This document shows, one piece after another, positions 9,437 through 18,459 of a stretch of 64,000 nt of DNA (its first letter is position 1; every line of letters begins with the position of its first letter). A model generated the notes under the pieces. That model was not told where the DNA came from. It made no database searches and was given only the letters and a program-made list of their open reading frames with translations. Source of the DNA: Chitinophagaceae bacterium UBA1931 (GTDB taxonomy: Bacteria; Bacteroidota; Bacteroidia; Chitinophagales; Chitinophagaceae). The DNA lies in assembly GCA_002337125.1 (NCBI GenBank), contig DDFJ01000004.1, positions 558,001 through 622,000 on the forward strand, given 5' to 3'. A program made the position numbers and the translations under genes.

Positions 9437-11863
9437 TTATTCAGCAAATAATTTTACCTGATCTATTATCACTCCATCATCCACCGCTGTAATTTTTATG
9501 ACATGCGTTCCCGGTTTACCAACAGCATGGATTGTTGTGCGGACAGCCTGATTGGTTAACACATTCTGTTTCCATTCCTCATTTCTTCCCTGTGTGGCAT
9601 AATCAACTGTTTGCACAGCCCCGCCATCAACCTGTATTGCATAACAGATCTTTGATCCTGTTGCAGGATGATTGGGTGCCAATGCCGTTACAATCCGTAT
9701 TGAATCGTTCTTGCCAATAAATGAAAAAGAAACAGAACTTCCTTTTGCTAAACTGATTGATCCACGTTGGTAACCCAATCCGTAAGCCATTGGTTTCGTG
9801 CCAGTAAACGTTTTATAATCTGTTCCATTCAAAACAAACAACGGTTTCACTGCCTGCACAAATGGTTTATCCGTTGTTTGGCGTATTGCTTTATCAAACA
9901 CAGCCAGGCTTCTTGGTTTAAAATCCATTATATATTTCCACTTGCCATAAGCAAGACTGTTATACCTGTTTGTAAGTGCAACAATTGTATCGTATGCAGC
10001 ATCACTCAATTGCCATTCAGCTTTTCCATGTCTTGCCAGTTGTGCATACAACCATTTCCTGTTCATGGCAGCAGCACCTCTTACAGGATATTCAATCAAC
10101 TGGAACCAGCTATCCTGTTGCTCCATAGGAATACGCTTTGCCAGCTGCATTACTTTTGCATCAATCACAGCATAATTCTTTAACCTTTGATTGATTTCTT
10201 CTTCAGTCCATGGTAAGTCTGTTACAACTTTATATTTCGGATCGTTTTCTTCAGTTCGTGTAGCACCCATAAATTCAGGTTTACGGATATAAGACAAACG
10301 ATAGTATTCATTCATCAGCAACAGTGTTTCTTTTGCATTTGTTGCTCCAAACTTTTTTGCAAGCCAGTTATACAAATGCTGTTCTAATCCTTGCTGGTTC
10401 TTTGCAATGGAATCAATATTCCATGCCATATCCAGGAACAATTCGGTTAAATACTCTCCCGGCTTAATATCACCCACATTCACAATCCACATTTGTTTTG
10501 CTCCTTTGTCATAAGCCATGTGCATTTGTGTGTACAGTTGTGCAGGATGATTGCCAGACAACCATAAGTAATCATGTGGACGACCCCAGTAAGAAATATG
10601 ATAGTAAACACCATTACCTCCTTTCTGTGCACGCTCTTTTTCATTGGGGAAATGTTTAATGTAGCCGTAGTTATCATCACACCAAACCAATGTTACATCT
10701 TTGGGAACTTCAAAACCATAATCATAAATATCCTGTACTTCTTTGTAAGGAATAAATGCCTGTGGTATTTTTTCTATTGAAGGATTAATATGTTTTACCA
10801 GCATTTCCCGCTGTTCTTTTACGGCTTTATACAGTACATCCTTCTGCTCCTGTAATGTATTTGCGCCAAGCATTTTGCTATCATGTACTCCACGAATACC
10901 CAATGTATAAAACGCATCGAACCCTTTGCTTTGTTTTACCCTGTCTTCCCAATATTTATAAATTGTATCGTGATTGGTAATGAAATTAAATTCACCCATC
11001 GTTTTTTCATTCCACTCATCAACATTATTACGCAACATCGGTTCTGCATGTGAGCTTCCAACTACAATTGCATAATCGGTTGCCATTTGTGCGTTGCCGG
11101 GATAATGAAAGAAAGCTTTTGTTGATGGATGCATAGCAGGCCAGATGAGATTTGCACGTAATCGTAACAACAATTCAAAAACCTTTGCATAAGTCTTGGG
11201 GCCGATATCGCCTGTTTCAGGTTCGAATGTTTTAGCAGCCCATGGTTGCAAACCCCAGTCTTCATCATTAATAAAAATACCCCGGTACTTTACGGAAGGT
11301 TCAGCTGATGTATACCTGCCGGTTACATACAACTGCTCTTTCTTTGCAGGTACAACATCGGCCCACCAAATCCATGGCGATACGCCCATTAAGCGTGAAA
11401 GATGAAAAATACCAAAAGCCGTTCCTCTTCTGTCGCTTCCAGCAATGATGAGTTTATTACCAATAGTCTGAACAATAAAACTCTCCCATTTATTTTTTAT
11501 TCCTGAAACATCTACCTGTTTTTTCTTAATCAATTCATCAATGAATAATGAATGACCAATTGTACCTGCTATAATCACAAAGCCGATTTGAGGAACAGAA
11601 TTTAAAACAGGCAACTGCTTTCCGGAAATCATCTCCACATCATTTGCAAAAGCTTTCGCTGCAATGGAAACCACTTTTGCATCAGCAGTATCAATACAGA
11701 AAGAAGCAATGCTTTTTGCAGAAAACAGATGAAAAGAATTTGCTGTATTTGCCCCGGAAAATATCAGTTCATTTTTACCCTGGGCAAACAGTTGCATATA
11801 TGCTGTTGAATAAAACAAAAGCAGTACTGCAAAAATTTCTTTCCGTTTGTAAGTAAACTTCAT
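9437..11863 (-). CDS. GH115 alpha-glucuronidase
   Basis: 808 residues from the ATG at 11863 (an upstream TTG at 11881 is also in frame). The signal peptide ends MQLFAQG. GH115 hallmarks are dense: 'RGIFINDEDWGLQPWAAKTFEP', 'LRLRANLIWPAMHPSTKAFF', 'DYAIVVGSSHAEPMLRNN', 'LGIRGVHDSKM', 'LVWCDDNYGYIKHFP', 'YYHISYWGRPHDYLWL' and 'KQMWIVNVGDIKPGEYL'. The C-terminal domain is beta-rich. GH115 removes alpha-1,2-linked (4-O-methyl)glucuronic acid from xylan; some members act on arabinogalactan. With no endo-xylanase in view, glucuronic acid on a pectic or arabinogalactan side chain is an alternative target (inference). The gene is complete. Confidence 0.92.
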   Translation of the reverse strand: MKFTYKRKEIFAVLLLFYSTAYMQLFAQGKNELIFSGANTANSFHLFSAKSIASFCIDTADAKVVSIAAKAFANDVEMISGKQLPVLNSVPQIGFVIIAGTIGHSLFIDELIKKKQVDVSGIKNKWESFIVQTIGNKLIIAGSDRRGTAFGIFHLSRLMGVSPWIWWADVVPAKKEQLYVTGRYTSAEPSVKYRGIFINDEDWGLQPWAAKTFEPETGDIGPKTYAKVFELLLRLRANLIWPAMHPSTKAFFHYPGNAQMATDYAIVVGSSHAEPMLRNNVDEWNEKTMGEFNFITNHDTIYKYWEDRVKQSKGFDAFYTLGIRGVHDSKMLGANTLQEQKDVLYKAVKEQREMLVKHINPSIEKIPQAFIPYKEVQDIYDYGFEVPKDVTLVWCDDNYGYIKHFPNEKERAQKGGNGVYYHISYWGRPHDYLWLSGNHPAQLYTQMHMAYDKGAKQMWIVNVGDIKPGEYLTELFLDMAWNIDSIAKNQQGLEQHLYNWLAKKFGATNAKETLLLMNEYYRLSYIRKPEFMGATRTEENDPKYKVVTDLPWTEEEINQRLKNYAVIDAKVMQLAKRIPMEQQDSWFQLIEYPVRGAAAMNRKWLYAQLARHGKAEWQLSDAAYDTIVALTNRYNSLAYGKWKYIMDFKPRSLAVFDKAIRQTTDKPFVQAVKPLFVLNGTDYKTFTGTKPMAYGLGYQRGSISLAKGSSVSFSFIGKNDSIRIVTALAPNHPATGSKICYAIQVDGGAVQTVDYATQGRNEEWKQNVLTNQAVRTTIHAVGKPGTHVIKITAVDDGVIIDQVKLFAE

Positions 11864-11916
11864 CTTTATCAGTAAAATCAAATCCTGCTGTAACCCAAAA
11901 AGAGAATTTAATTCTA

Positions 11917-12912
11917 TCAGTTAATTAATTTAAACACGATTTTATCATCCCTATTGCAACTCACTTCACCATTATCATATTTTAATTCTGCCACTTGTAT
12001 CACACTTCGTTTTTCATCAAACGAGCCTCTTGCCGCAGGATTGATCTTGTTGCGGCCGGGATGTGTGAAGTAATACACAAATGCACGGTCATGATTCACT
12101 ACAACATCACAATGTCCGCCAATGGCCTGGTCGTCTTTTCCGCTGCCGGGTTGTTCCAATATTCTTGCAGTTTGTTTTTTCCATGTCAGTAAATCATCGC
12201 TTGAAAAAACTTCCATGCCTTTCCATGCATCAACAATCATAAAATATTTATGCTGCCAGTAAAATACTTTCGGTCCTTCGCCTCTTGTCGCAATGGCTTT
12301 TCCTTTGTCAATCCAATTGTATAAATCATTGCTCTCAGCGTAGTAAATACTTTTTCCATCACGCTCATTGTTATACCACATACGCCAGAGTGTATCACTT
12401 ACTTTGTAAACCGTAGCATCAATTACTTTTTCATTAACCAGTTTTAATGTTGACTGATAGTTCCAGTCTTTGAGATTCTTACTTGTGAGATGAATGATCA
12501 CTCTTGGATGATTCCAGCCTCTAAACGTACCGGGCACATACGTAAGATACATGTGATAGATTCCTTTGTATTCAGTAACATCGGGCGCCCAGAATGTATA
12601 ACCATCATCGGGGCGGTAATTGATGTTTGCAGTATCAACATACTTCCACCTTACACCATCACTGCTTTCTGCAATACCAATGCGTGTGCCATGCACCCAT
12701 TGCACTGTTGAATCGTTGACAGATGCACGGCGGTTGGTGTAAAACATCCACCACTTCTTTTTTGCTTTGTTGTAAATAATTACCGGATCGGCTGCACCAT
12801 GATAAACAGGGTCATCATATAATGGTTTTGGTGCGGAACGTTGTTGTGCGGGCAAATTCACATAACTCATCAGCACAGCAACAAATAAAATATGGTTGAA
12901 CAGTCTTTTCAT
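11917..12912 (-). CDS. GH43-like five-bladed propeller glycosidase
   Basis: 331 residues from the ATG at 12912; a longer reading from 12987 would overlap GH106 and lacks a proper signal peptide start. The signal peptide ends NLPAQQ. The GH43-type triad is visible: Asp in HGAADPVII, Asp in KVIDATVYK, Glu in RGEGPKVFY. Blade motifs include 'GIAESSDGVRWKYVD' and 'YYAESNDLYNWIDKG', and there is a conserved His in 'IGGHCDVVV'. It probably releases arabinose or xylose, but the subfamily is unknown. It starts 17 bp after the GH106 stop, within the PL22-led unit. Confidence 0.8.
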   Translation of the reverse strand: MKRLFNHILFVAVLMSYVNLPAQQRSAPKPLYDDPVYHGAADPVIIYNKAKKKWWMFYTNRRASVNDSTVQWVHGTRIGIAESSDGVRWKYVDTANINYRPDDGYTFWAPDVTEYKGIYHMYLTYVPGTFRGWNHPRVIIHLTSKNLKDWNYQSTLKLVNEKVIDATVYKVSDTLWRMWYNNERDGKSIYYAESNDLYNWIDKGKAIATRGEGPKVFYWQHKYFMIVDAWKGMEVFSSDDLLTWKKQTARILEQPGSGKDDQAIGGHCDVVVNHDRAFVYYFTHPGRNKINPAARGSFDEKRSVIQVAELKYDNGEVSCNRDDKIVFKLIN

Positions 12913-12929
12913 TCTTATATCTACAACTA

Positions 12930-15746
12930 TTATTTCAATGGAATTAAAGTAACTGGTCCAAGTAATCCTGATGATAATGGTTGCCATGCCGATGCATTAA
13001 ACAATCCATTCTTCACATTCTCTTTTTTCCTTGCAGGCATGTTGGTATTGTAAAATATTTTCCATGGAAGATTGTTTCTGTCCATGTATGCAATACGGTT
13101 TGCCATTAGGTTGGCAACAACAATTTCCAGTTTATTTGTTGCCTGGAATGCGGCAGCAGGAATTACACATTCGAAAACAGGGCCAATGGTTGTTCCAATT
13201 GATTTGCCGTTGAGAAATACTTCTGCAGTTTCATTAACCTTCCCAAGATTCAATACAAACGATGAAGCAGTTGCCCAAGGTTTTGCAAATGTGATTGTAT
13301 ACTTCGCTGTCCCTGAAAAATTCTTTACATCATCATCACCCAATTCCGTCCATGAAACAAGTTGTTTTGTTTTGATTGGAGCAGGAACCTTTGGTCCGCC
13401 GTTTAAGAATGTAATAGTCCATTCGCCGCTGATATCCTGTGGCTGACCAGCCTGCGTACGATAAGGAAATGCATTTCCTGTTTTTGCTGTTTTGTACAAC
13501 TGAACAATCACCGATTCATACGATTGTAACTGTAACAACACTTCCGTTTGTCCTTTTGCATTTTTTCTTGTTTGTGCAAGACCTTTATTGCCGGTCATTG
13601 GATCAAACAATGCAACTGAGCTATTTTCTTCATCCAATGTAATCCATTCGTTCATCGCATTCTCGTTGCGGTTGGTGATGAAGTAAACTGCTCCGTCATC
13701 ATTCTTCCTGCGCAGTGAGGACAATTTCATTTCATATAAATGCTGTTTTCTTGCTTTGGCAGCCAGCAGCAATGCAGTGAGATCATTGCTTACCAAAAAC
13801 ATTCCTTTGCCAACAATTGCCTTTTTTATTTTTCCTTCTGTATTAAAATGAAGTTCTTTGAACATTTCCTGGAATGCTTCTCTTCTTTTTTCAAGTTCAC
13901 CAAAACCGGGCACATCGCCAGGCATATTTTTATACGCAAGTACAGTTGCACCTTCATTTACCAATGCAAGAATTTTTTTGAACGACTGCTCATCCATCAG
14001 TTTATTCGCCGGCAATAAGATTGTTTTATATGTATTGCCGCTGCTGATGATGTTTCCTGCTGCATAAGAAAATTTCTGCAGTTGCCTGTCGCTGAAGAAA
14101 TCAAAGCTATATCCTTCTTCACTCATCCATTTTGATACATGTTCAAAATCTGTTTTCTCGAAATTCTTTTCCATACCGTCAAAATGCTGAAGCAACATAT
14201 TTCCGGGTTCAGAATAACGGTCAACAATGGGATAATACAACAGTACATCGTTATCCGGTTTTCCTTTTTGCAAAAAGCTCTGCACTCTTGTAATGTAGCT
14301 ATTCAGTACATGAAAATCTTTCCACTGCGGGTTGTTGGGCTGAAAATGTACAGCCGCATAAAACAACCATCCCGGCCATGGTGCATTTTTGGGAGAGTAT
14401 TCAGTTCCGTGATAGAAGATATGATTCACACCACCGAGAAAATATAAATCAATTGCTTTTTTCACATCGCCCCATGAAGAAAGAAAATGCTCATTGAGCC
14501 ATGTTGCAGATTCAGATGAAACCAACTGCTTGCCTGAAACATTTGCTGCTGATGTTGCAAACTTGAAACGGAGAATATCTGTTCCTTCTGTTTCGGGAAT
14601 ATCAACTACGCTGTACAAATCAAGTGTATTGGCAGGTGAACCATGCGATTGGTTACGCACAATTTTTCCTTTTGATGCTCCCCATTTTTTCCAGACCTGT
14701 GTAAAGTTTTCTAAAATCAGTTCATCAATCACCGAACGATAATCATAGATTACACGGCTGTTGGTTTCCGCATCTGCTTTACCAAATAAAGCGGGAAGAT
14801 ATTTATGCAAATCGTATCCTTTGCGTTTCTGAAATTCATCGAAAAACTTCGGAGTCCAGTTGGCTTGTTCTTTTGCATCATCCACTTCGTAAGAATCATT
14901 AAAGAAACCACGCAGGTATGAAAGATCATATCCTTTAAACGATTGATCAAATTTTTCAAAATAATGATTGGCAGCTTCTGCTGAAAAATGATCAATAGCA
15001 TAACCTTCACCACCGGGTGCACCACGTTCAACCATCTTTCCATGCAATCCTTCAAACAGAGCATACAATGTCCATTCACCCTGCGGTGCAGTCCAGTTGA
15101 GTTTACCGTTTGCATCAACCAGTTTAGTTAAGTCAATAGTTGTATCGCTGCTGTAAGCTATCAAGGTCTGCAAAGGAAGTTTGCCAGGAAACTGTATCTG
15201 GTCTAATGCAAGTGCCTGCAGATTTTTATTTTTTGAAACAGGGTTCAACACCGTATCGGCCGATACAGGTTTATTATTGGCAGTGCGGACAAAACCTTCA
15301 CGCTTGTATTCAATATTTTCTTTTAACTGTTCGCCTGCTTTAACTGTATAAGTTTTGTAATAAATAGTTTTGCTTGCATCAGCATCAGTAACCCATGGTC
15401 CGCCGAAAGGCCAGCCCGTTGCATTTGCAAGATCAACACCCAAACCCAAACGCTTTGATTCACTTAATGTATGCACCAGCACCTGCATCCATTGCGGGGT
15501 AAGAAAGTTGATGAATTGTTTTTCATAACCATGAATACCGTAAATGGGTGTAATCTCCACTCCACCTAAACCTGCCTGCTGGTATTGCTGCAGGTTCCAG
15601 GTAAGATCAGTTTTGTTTACAGCACTCCCTTCCCACCACCAACGTGTCCAAGGTTTGGTTGTATTTGTTACAGCAGGCCAGTTTAATTGTGCAGATGCAA
15701 TGAATGCAGTAAAAATTAAACCGGCAAGTATGATCGTCTTTTTCAT
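12930..15746 (-). CDS. GH106 alpha-L-rhamnosidase
   Basis: 938 residues from the ATG at 15746; an ATG four codons upstream is also possible. The signal peptide ends FIASAQ. GH106 character shows in 'KPWTRWWWEGSAVNKTDLTWNL', 'GGVEITPIYGIHGYE', 'RLGLGVDLANATGWPFGGPWV' and 'YLRGFFNDSYEVDDA', with 'HIFYHGTEYSPKNAPWPGWLFY' further on. A C-terminal galactose-binding beta-sandwich carries 'AEVFLNGKSIGTTIGPVFE'. GH106 enzymes cleave alpha-L-rhamnose from rhamnogalacturonan oligosaccharides, which fits PL22, GH105 and CE12 nearby. It begins 20 bp after PL22 and is followed within 17 bp by a GH43-like gene. Confidence 0.88.
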   Translation of the reverse strand: MKKTIILAGLIFTAFIASAQLNWPAVTNTTKPWTRWWWEGSAVNKTDLTWNLQQYQQAGLGGVEITPIYGIHGYEKQFINFLTPQWMQVLVHTLSESKRLGLGVDLANATGWPFGGPWVTDADASKTIYYKTYTVKAGEQLKENIEYKREGFVRTANNKPVSADTVLNPVSKNKNLQALALDQIQFPGKLPLQTLIAYSSDTTIDLTKLVDANGKLNWTAPQGEWTLYALFEGLHGKMVERGAPGGEGYAIDHFSAEAANHYFEKFDQSFKGYDLSYLRGFFNDSYEVDDAKEQANWTPKFFDEFQKRKGYDLHKYLPALFGKADAETNSRVIYDYRSVIDELILENFTQVWKKWGASKGKIVRNQSHGSPANTLDLYSVVDIPETEGTDILRFKFATSAANVSGKQLVSSESATWLNEHFLSSWGDVKKAIDLYFLGGVNHIFYHGTEYSPKNAPWPGWLFYAAVHFQPNNPQWKDFHVLNSYITRVQSFLQKGKPDNDVLLYYPIVDRYSEPGNMLLQHFDGMEKNFEKTDFEHVSKWMSEEGYSFDFFSDRQLQKFSYAAGNIISSGNTYKTILLPANKLMDEQSFKKILALVNEGATVLAYKNMPGDVPGFGELEKRREAFQEMFKELHFNTEGKIKKAIVGKGMFLVSNDLTALLLAAKARKQHLYEMKLSSLRRKNDDGAVYFITNRNENAMNEWITLDEENSSVALFDPMTGNKGLAQTRKNAKGQTEVLLQLQSYESVIVQLYKTAKTGNAFPYRTQAGQPQDISGEWTITFLNGGPKVPAPIKTKQLVSWTELGDDDVKNFSGTAKYTITFAKPWATASSFVLNLGKVNETAEVFLNGKSIGTTIGPVFECVIPAAAFQATNKLEIVVANLMANRIAYMDRNNLPWKIFYNTNMPARKKENVKNGLFNASAWQPLSSGLLGPVTLIPLK

Positions 15747-15766
15747 TTCAGTTATCATTAATCTTT

Positions 15767-17020
15767 TTAAAGTTTTGTTTCTTCCACTTCAACTGCATAC
15801 ACATTTGATTCGCCTTCGAAATTTGCACGGAAGATGATCCATTTACCATCGGGACTGAAATGAACATTGGGTTCAAGTTTGTAGTTGTGATGTTTCATGT
15901 TCACCAGTTTTTTTACAATAAACTTATCGCCATTGGGTATAAACAAATTAATCCATTGACCATTGGGTGCTTTTGCAACAGCACCGGGATCACCACCATC
16001 ACCTGCAAACATTGTTTCATCTGCATTGCTGTTATAATGCACGCTCCAGTCGTTCTGACCAAGTTCATATTTAATTTCTTTTCCTGTTGCCACATCGTAA
16101 CCGCCAACAAAAAATGCTTTACCTCTTGGCTGCTGCAAATCAAACCACATTGTTTTACCATTTTTCCCAAACCATTCATGCCCCCAGATTTCCATATCCA
16201 TTGTACGGTGATGTACCTGTGTTATTTTTTTCGTCACAACATTGATATGCCAGATGCGGTTTACCTTATGCCATGGACCTTCATGACAGAATGATAATAA
16301 ATTGGGATCGGTTGTTGAAAACTGTAAATGGTTCAGCCATGCACTGTCAGTAAAAATCTTTTTCAGCTCACCTGTTTTTACATTGATCGTGAATAATGTT
16401 TTAGGCAGATGTGCATCATAAATTAAATTGAAATAACTGCTTTTGTTGGGATTGTTTTTCAGAATTTCTTTTTCGGCAGGTGTTGCATACGAACCGGCCA
16501 GCAATGTTCCGTCCACATTTACAGTGCTGATTCCTGATTGAAAATCTTTTGGAAATACAAATACCAGTTTTGATTTTCTTGTAGCAAAGTCAAGTGCAAA
16601 CACACTGTCCTTTATCTGGTAAAAAACGGTTTTTGTTTTTTCACATACCACTTCACCATTCATAGGTGATGAACAATTGGTGAGCTGCGTTATTTTTTTT
16701 GTTTTGAGATCGATACTGAAAATCTGCCTGTTGTTTACATTCACCGGCTTTGCTTCTTCCCGTTTCATATCAGTCACTTCTTCAGCAGGCTGATTGCTGG
16801 TGTTGTAAAAAATCATTTCGTTACCAATAAACGGGTTATTGTGAAAATAAAAACTCAGGCTGTTACCAGTTAACCCTGCAGAAAGTTTCACAACCTTATG
16901 ATGCGTGTCTTTATCAATCCATGAGTCAGGCATTTTTTTACCGCCTGTTTCCAATACTTCCTGTGCTGTTGCTGATAAAGCAACCAGTGAGAATAATGCA
17001 ACCGTTAAATATAATTTCAT
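15767..17020 (-). CDS. PL22 oligogalacturonate lyase
   Basis: 417 residues from the ATG at 17020; upstream in-frame codons to 17059 are ruled out because they would lie over the -7 box. The signal peptide ends ALSATAQ. It is a seven-bladed propeller with the PL22 signature 'WLNHLQFSTTDPNLLSFCHEGPWHKVNRIW', where the His/Gln cluster should bind the catalytic metal, then 'MEIWGHEWFGKNGKTMWFD' and 'EPNVHFSPDGKWIIF'. PL22 splits unsaturated or saturated digalacturonate by beta-elimination. Most described PL22 enzymes are intracellular; the signal peptide here points to the periplasm. It heads the unit PL22-GH106-GH43-GH115-GH2-GH-GH43. Confidence 0.88.
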   Translation of the reverse strand: MKLYLTVALFSLVALSATAQEVLETGGKKMPDSWIDKDTHHKVVKLSAGLTGNSLSFYFHNNPFIGNEMIFYNTSNQPAEEVTDMKREEAKPVNVNNRQIFSIDLKTKKITQLTNCSSPMNGEVVCEKTKTVFYQIKDSVFALDFATRKSKLVFVFPKDFQSGISTVNVDGTLLAGSYATPAEKEILKNNPNKSSYFNLIYDAHLPKTLFTINVKTGELKKIFTDSAWLNHLQFSTTDPNLLSFCHEGPWHKVNRIWHINVVTKKITQVHHRTMDMEIWGHEWFGKNGKTMWFDLQQPRGKAFFVGGYDVATGKEIKYELGQNDWSVHYNSNADETMFAGDGGDPGAVAKAPNGQWINLFIPNGDKFIVKKLVNMKHHNYKLEPNVHFSPDGKWIIFRANFEGESNVYAVEVEETKL

Positions 17021-17039
17021 TATAAATGGCTTTGTTGTT

Positions 17040-17085
17040 ATAAAGTAAAGACGAAACATTTTGTTTTATATCCTGTACAATCCTG
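17040..17085 (-). promoter_or_regulatory. Site B: CAGGA-N5-CAGGA promoter before PL22
   Basis: On the minus strand CAGGATTGTACAGGA (17085-17071) is followed after 23 nt by TACTTTAT (17047-17040), a TAnnTTTG-like -7 box. The PL22 ATG is at 17020. The site sits just past the stop codon of the PL22-like gene (TGA complementary to 17091-17093), so it offers an internal promoter inside the long enzyme run. Confidence 0.65.
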
Positions 17086-17090
17086 TTTGC

Positions 17091-18458
17091 TCAGTCGTTG
17101 TATTTTCTTTTTAACCATGCTTCAGGAAGATAAATGATGCAGATGTTCATTGACTTTCCATCGGCCGAAAGCATGGCTGATTCAATTTCAATTTTAGTGC
17201 CGTCGGGACTCATTGTTGGATGCGGGTGATCAGCTGCTGTTGCTTTATGTCCTGCAGATAACAACATCATTTCATTCGTATGCCTGTCGATGAGATAAAT
17301 GCTTCTTGAAAAATCATCACCAACAGCCCAGCGTCCATCAGCCGATCCACTTACATGCCATAAACCACTTCCGCTTTTTGTTTGCCCGGCAATGTACATT
17401 TCTCTTGTACGTAAGTTCACAATGCCAAGACCAGTTGGTTTTTCCCTGGTACCCGATGGCCCCCATGCAGGATCCTGTCCCGGATTTGCACCACCAACTT
17501 CAGTTCCTGTTGAATCTGTTTTGCCAATTTTGCGATGACCCATAATTGCAATCGCCACTTCATCTTTCGAAATCACTGCTTCATGTGTTACCCATTCATA
17601 TTCAGATTCGGGATAAAGCGGACGAAGACCTGAACCATCACTCATCACAGTCCATGTACGTTGCGGCGATTTACCACCTGTTTCCCAGCAAAAAACAATT
17701 TCACCTGCCACCCAGGGATTGGTTTGTATATGACCAATCTGGAATGGAACTGATACCACATATTTTATTTCGCCAGTAAATACATTCATTGCAGCAATGC
17801 CTGCAGGACCAGCACCCATTTTACGTGGGCCAAAATTTTCTTCCATCTTTGTTCCTGCTGCAAGATGTTTTGCTGCTGCATTTTTTCCCACACGGAAATA
17901 AGCCCATTGCTCATCACCATCCAATGCCATATCACCACCACCTTCCAGTTCGGCAGGAATAGTGCCGCAGATGCGTTGATAGTTATCTGCTGATTTCATT
18001 TGATTGGCTTTACTATCTGCAAACACTTTTGCAAGATCAACTTCAACAATCTGTATTAATGGATTTGATTTTTTGTTGACGGTATCTTTCAGGTTTGGTT
18101 TACCTGCAAGGCGCATGAAATAAAGTTTCATTGATTTGCGAGCAACATTCAGCATACCAAAAAATCCACCTTCAGTAACCTGTACAATATCGCCGCTGGT
18201 TTCATTCACTGCAAATGCTTCTCCTCTTGCACGGTTTGAACGGAAGATAAGCCATTGCCCGTCACTTGTCCATTGGTTATGTGTTTGATAAATTTTTGCA
18301 TCGCCTGCTTGTGTGGAAGTAAGAAATACAAGTCTTGCTCCGGTTACAGGATCTTTCATTTCTTTTCTTTCCGATGGAAAACGTTTACCGATTTGTGCAT
18401 TTGACAGAACTGCAAATGATATTGCGATAAAGAGAATAAACAGAAATTTTGTTTTCAT
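17091..18458 (-). CDS. PL22-like (oligogalacturonate-lyase-like) seven-bladed propeller protein
   Basis: 455 residues from the ATG at 18458; the signal peptide ends LSNAQIG. TolB/PL22-type blades repeat: 'NQWTSDGQWLIFRSNRARG', 'GLWHVSGSADGRWAVGDD', 'HPHPTMSPDGTKIEIES'. Conserved PL22 positions include the HIQTNPW segment, EWVTHEAVI, and ADHPHP near the C-terminus. However, the segment matching PL22's FCHEGPWH reads FCWETGG, so a probable metal-ligand His is Trp. It may act on another uronide or may have lost lyase activity (inference). It begins 1 bp after the GH39 stop (tight coupling) and is followed by the true PL22. Confidence 0.7.
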   Translation of the reverse strand: MKTKFLFILFIAISFAVLSNAQIGKRFPSERKEMKDPVTGARLVFLTSTQAGDAKIYQTHNQWTSDGQWLIFRSNRARGEAFAVNETSGDIVQVTEGGFFGMLNVARKSMKLYFMRLAGKPNLKDTVNKKSNPLIQIVEVDLAKVFADSKANQMKSADNYQRICGTIPAELEGGGDMALDGDEQWAYFRVGKNAAAKHLAAGTKMEENFGPRKMGAGPAGIAAMNVFTGEIKYVVSVPFQIGHIQTNPWVAGEIVFCWETGGKSPQRTWTVMSDGSGLRPLYPESEYEWVTHEAVISKDEVAIAIMGHRKIGKTDSTGTEVGGANPGQDPAWGPSGTREKPTGLGIVNLRTREMYIAGQTKSGSGLWHVSGSADGRWAVGDDFSRSIYLIDRHTNEMMLLSAGHKATAADHPHPTMSPDGTKIEIESAMLSADGKSMNICIIYLPEAWLKRKYND

Positions 18459-18459
18459 G

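Noticed and set aside
9767..10183. 138-codon plus-strand ORF antisense to GH115
   Set aside because: It lies over conserved GH115 sequence and has a Cys/His-rich random-looking product. No start signal is visible.
11879..11890. Single CAGGA half-site before GH115, and another at 9428-9432 before GH2
   Set aside because: Neither has a second CAGGA at 10 bp nor a -7 box at 22-23 nt, so they were not counted as regulon promoters.
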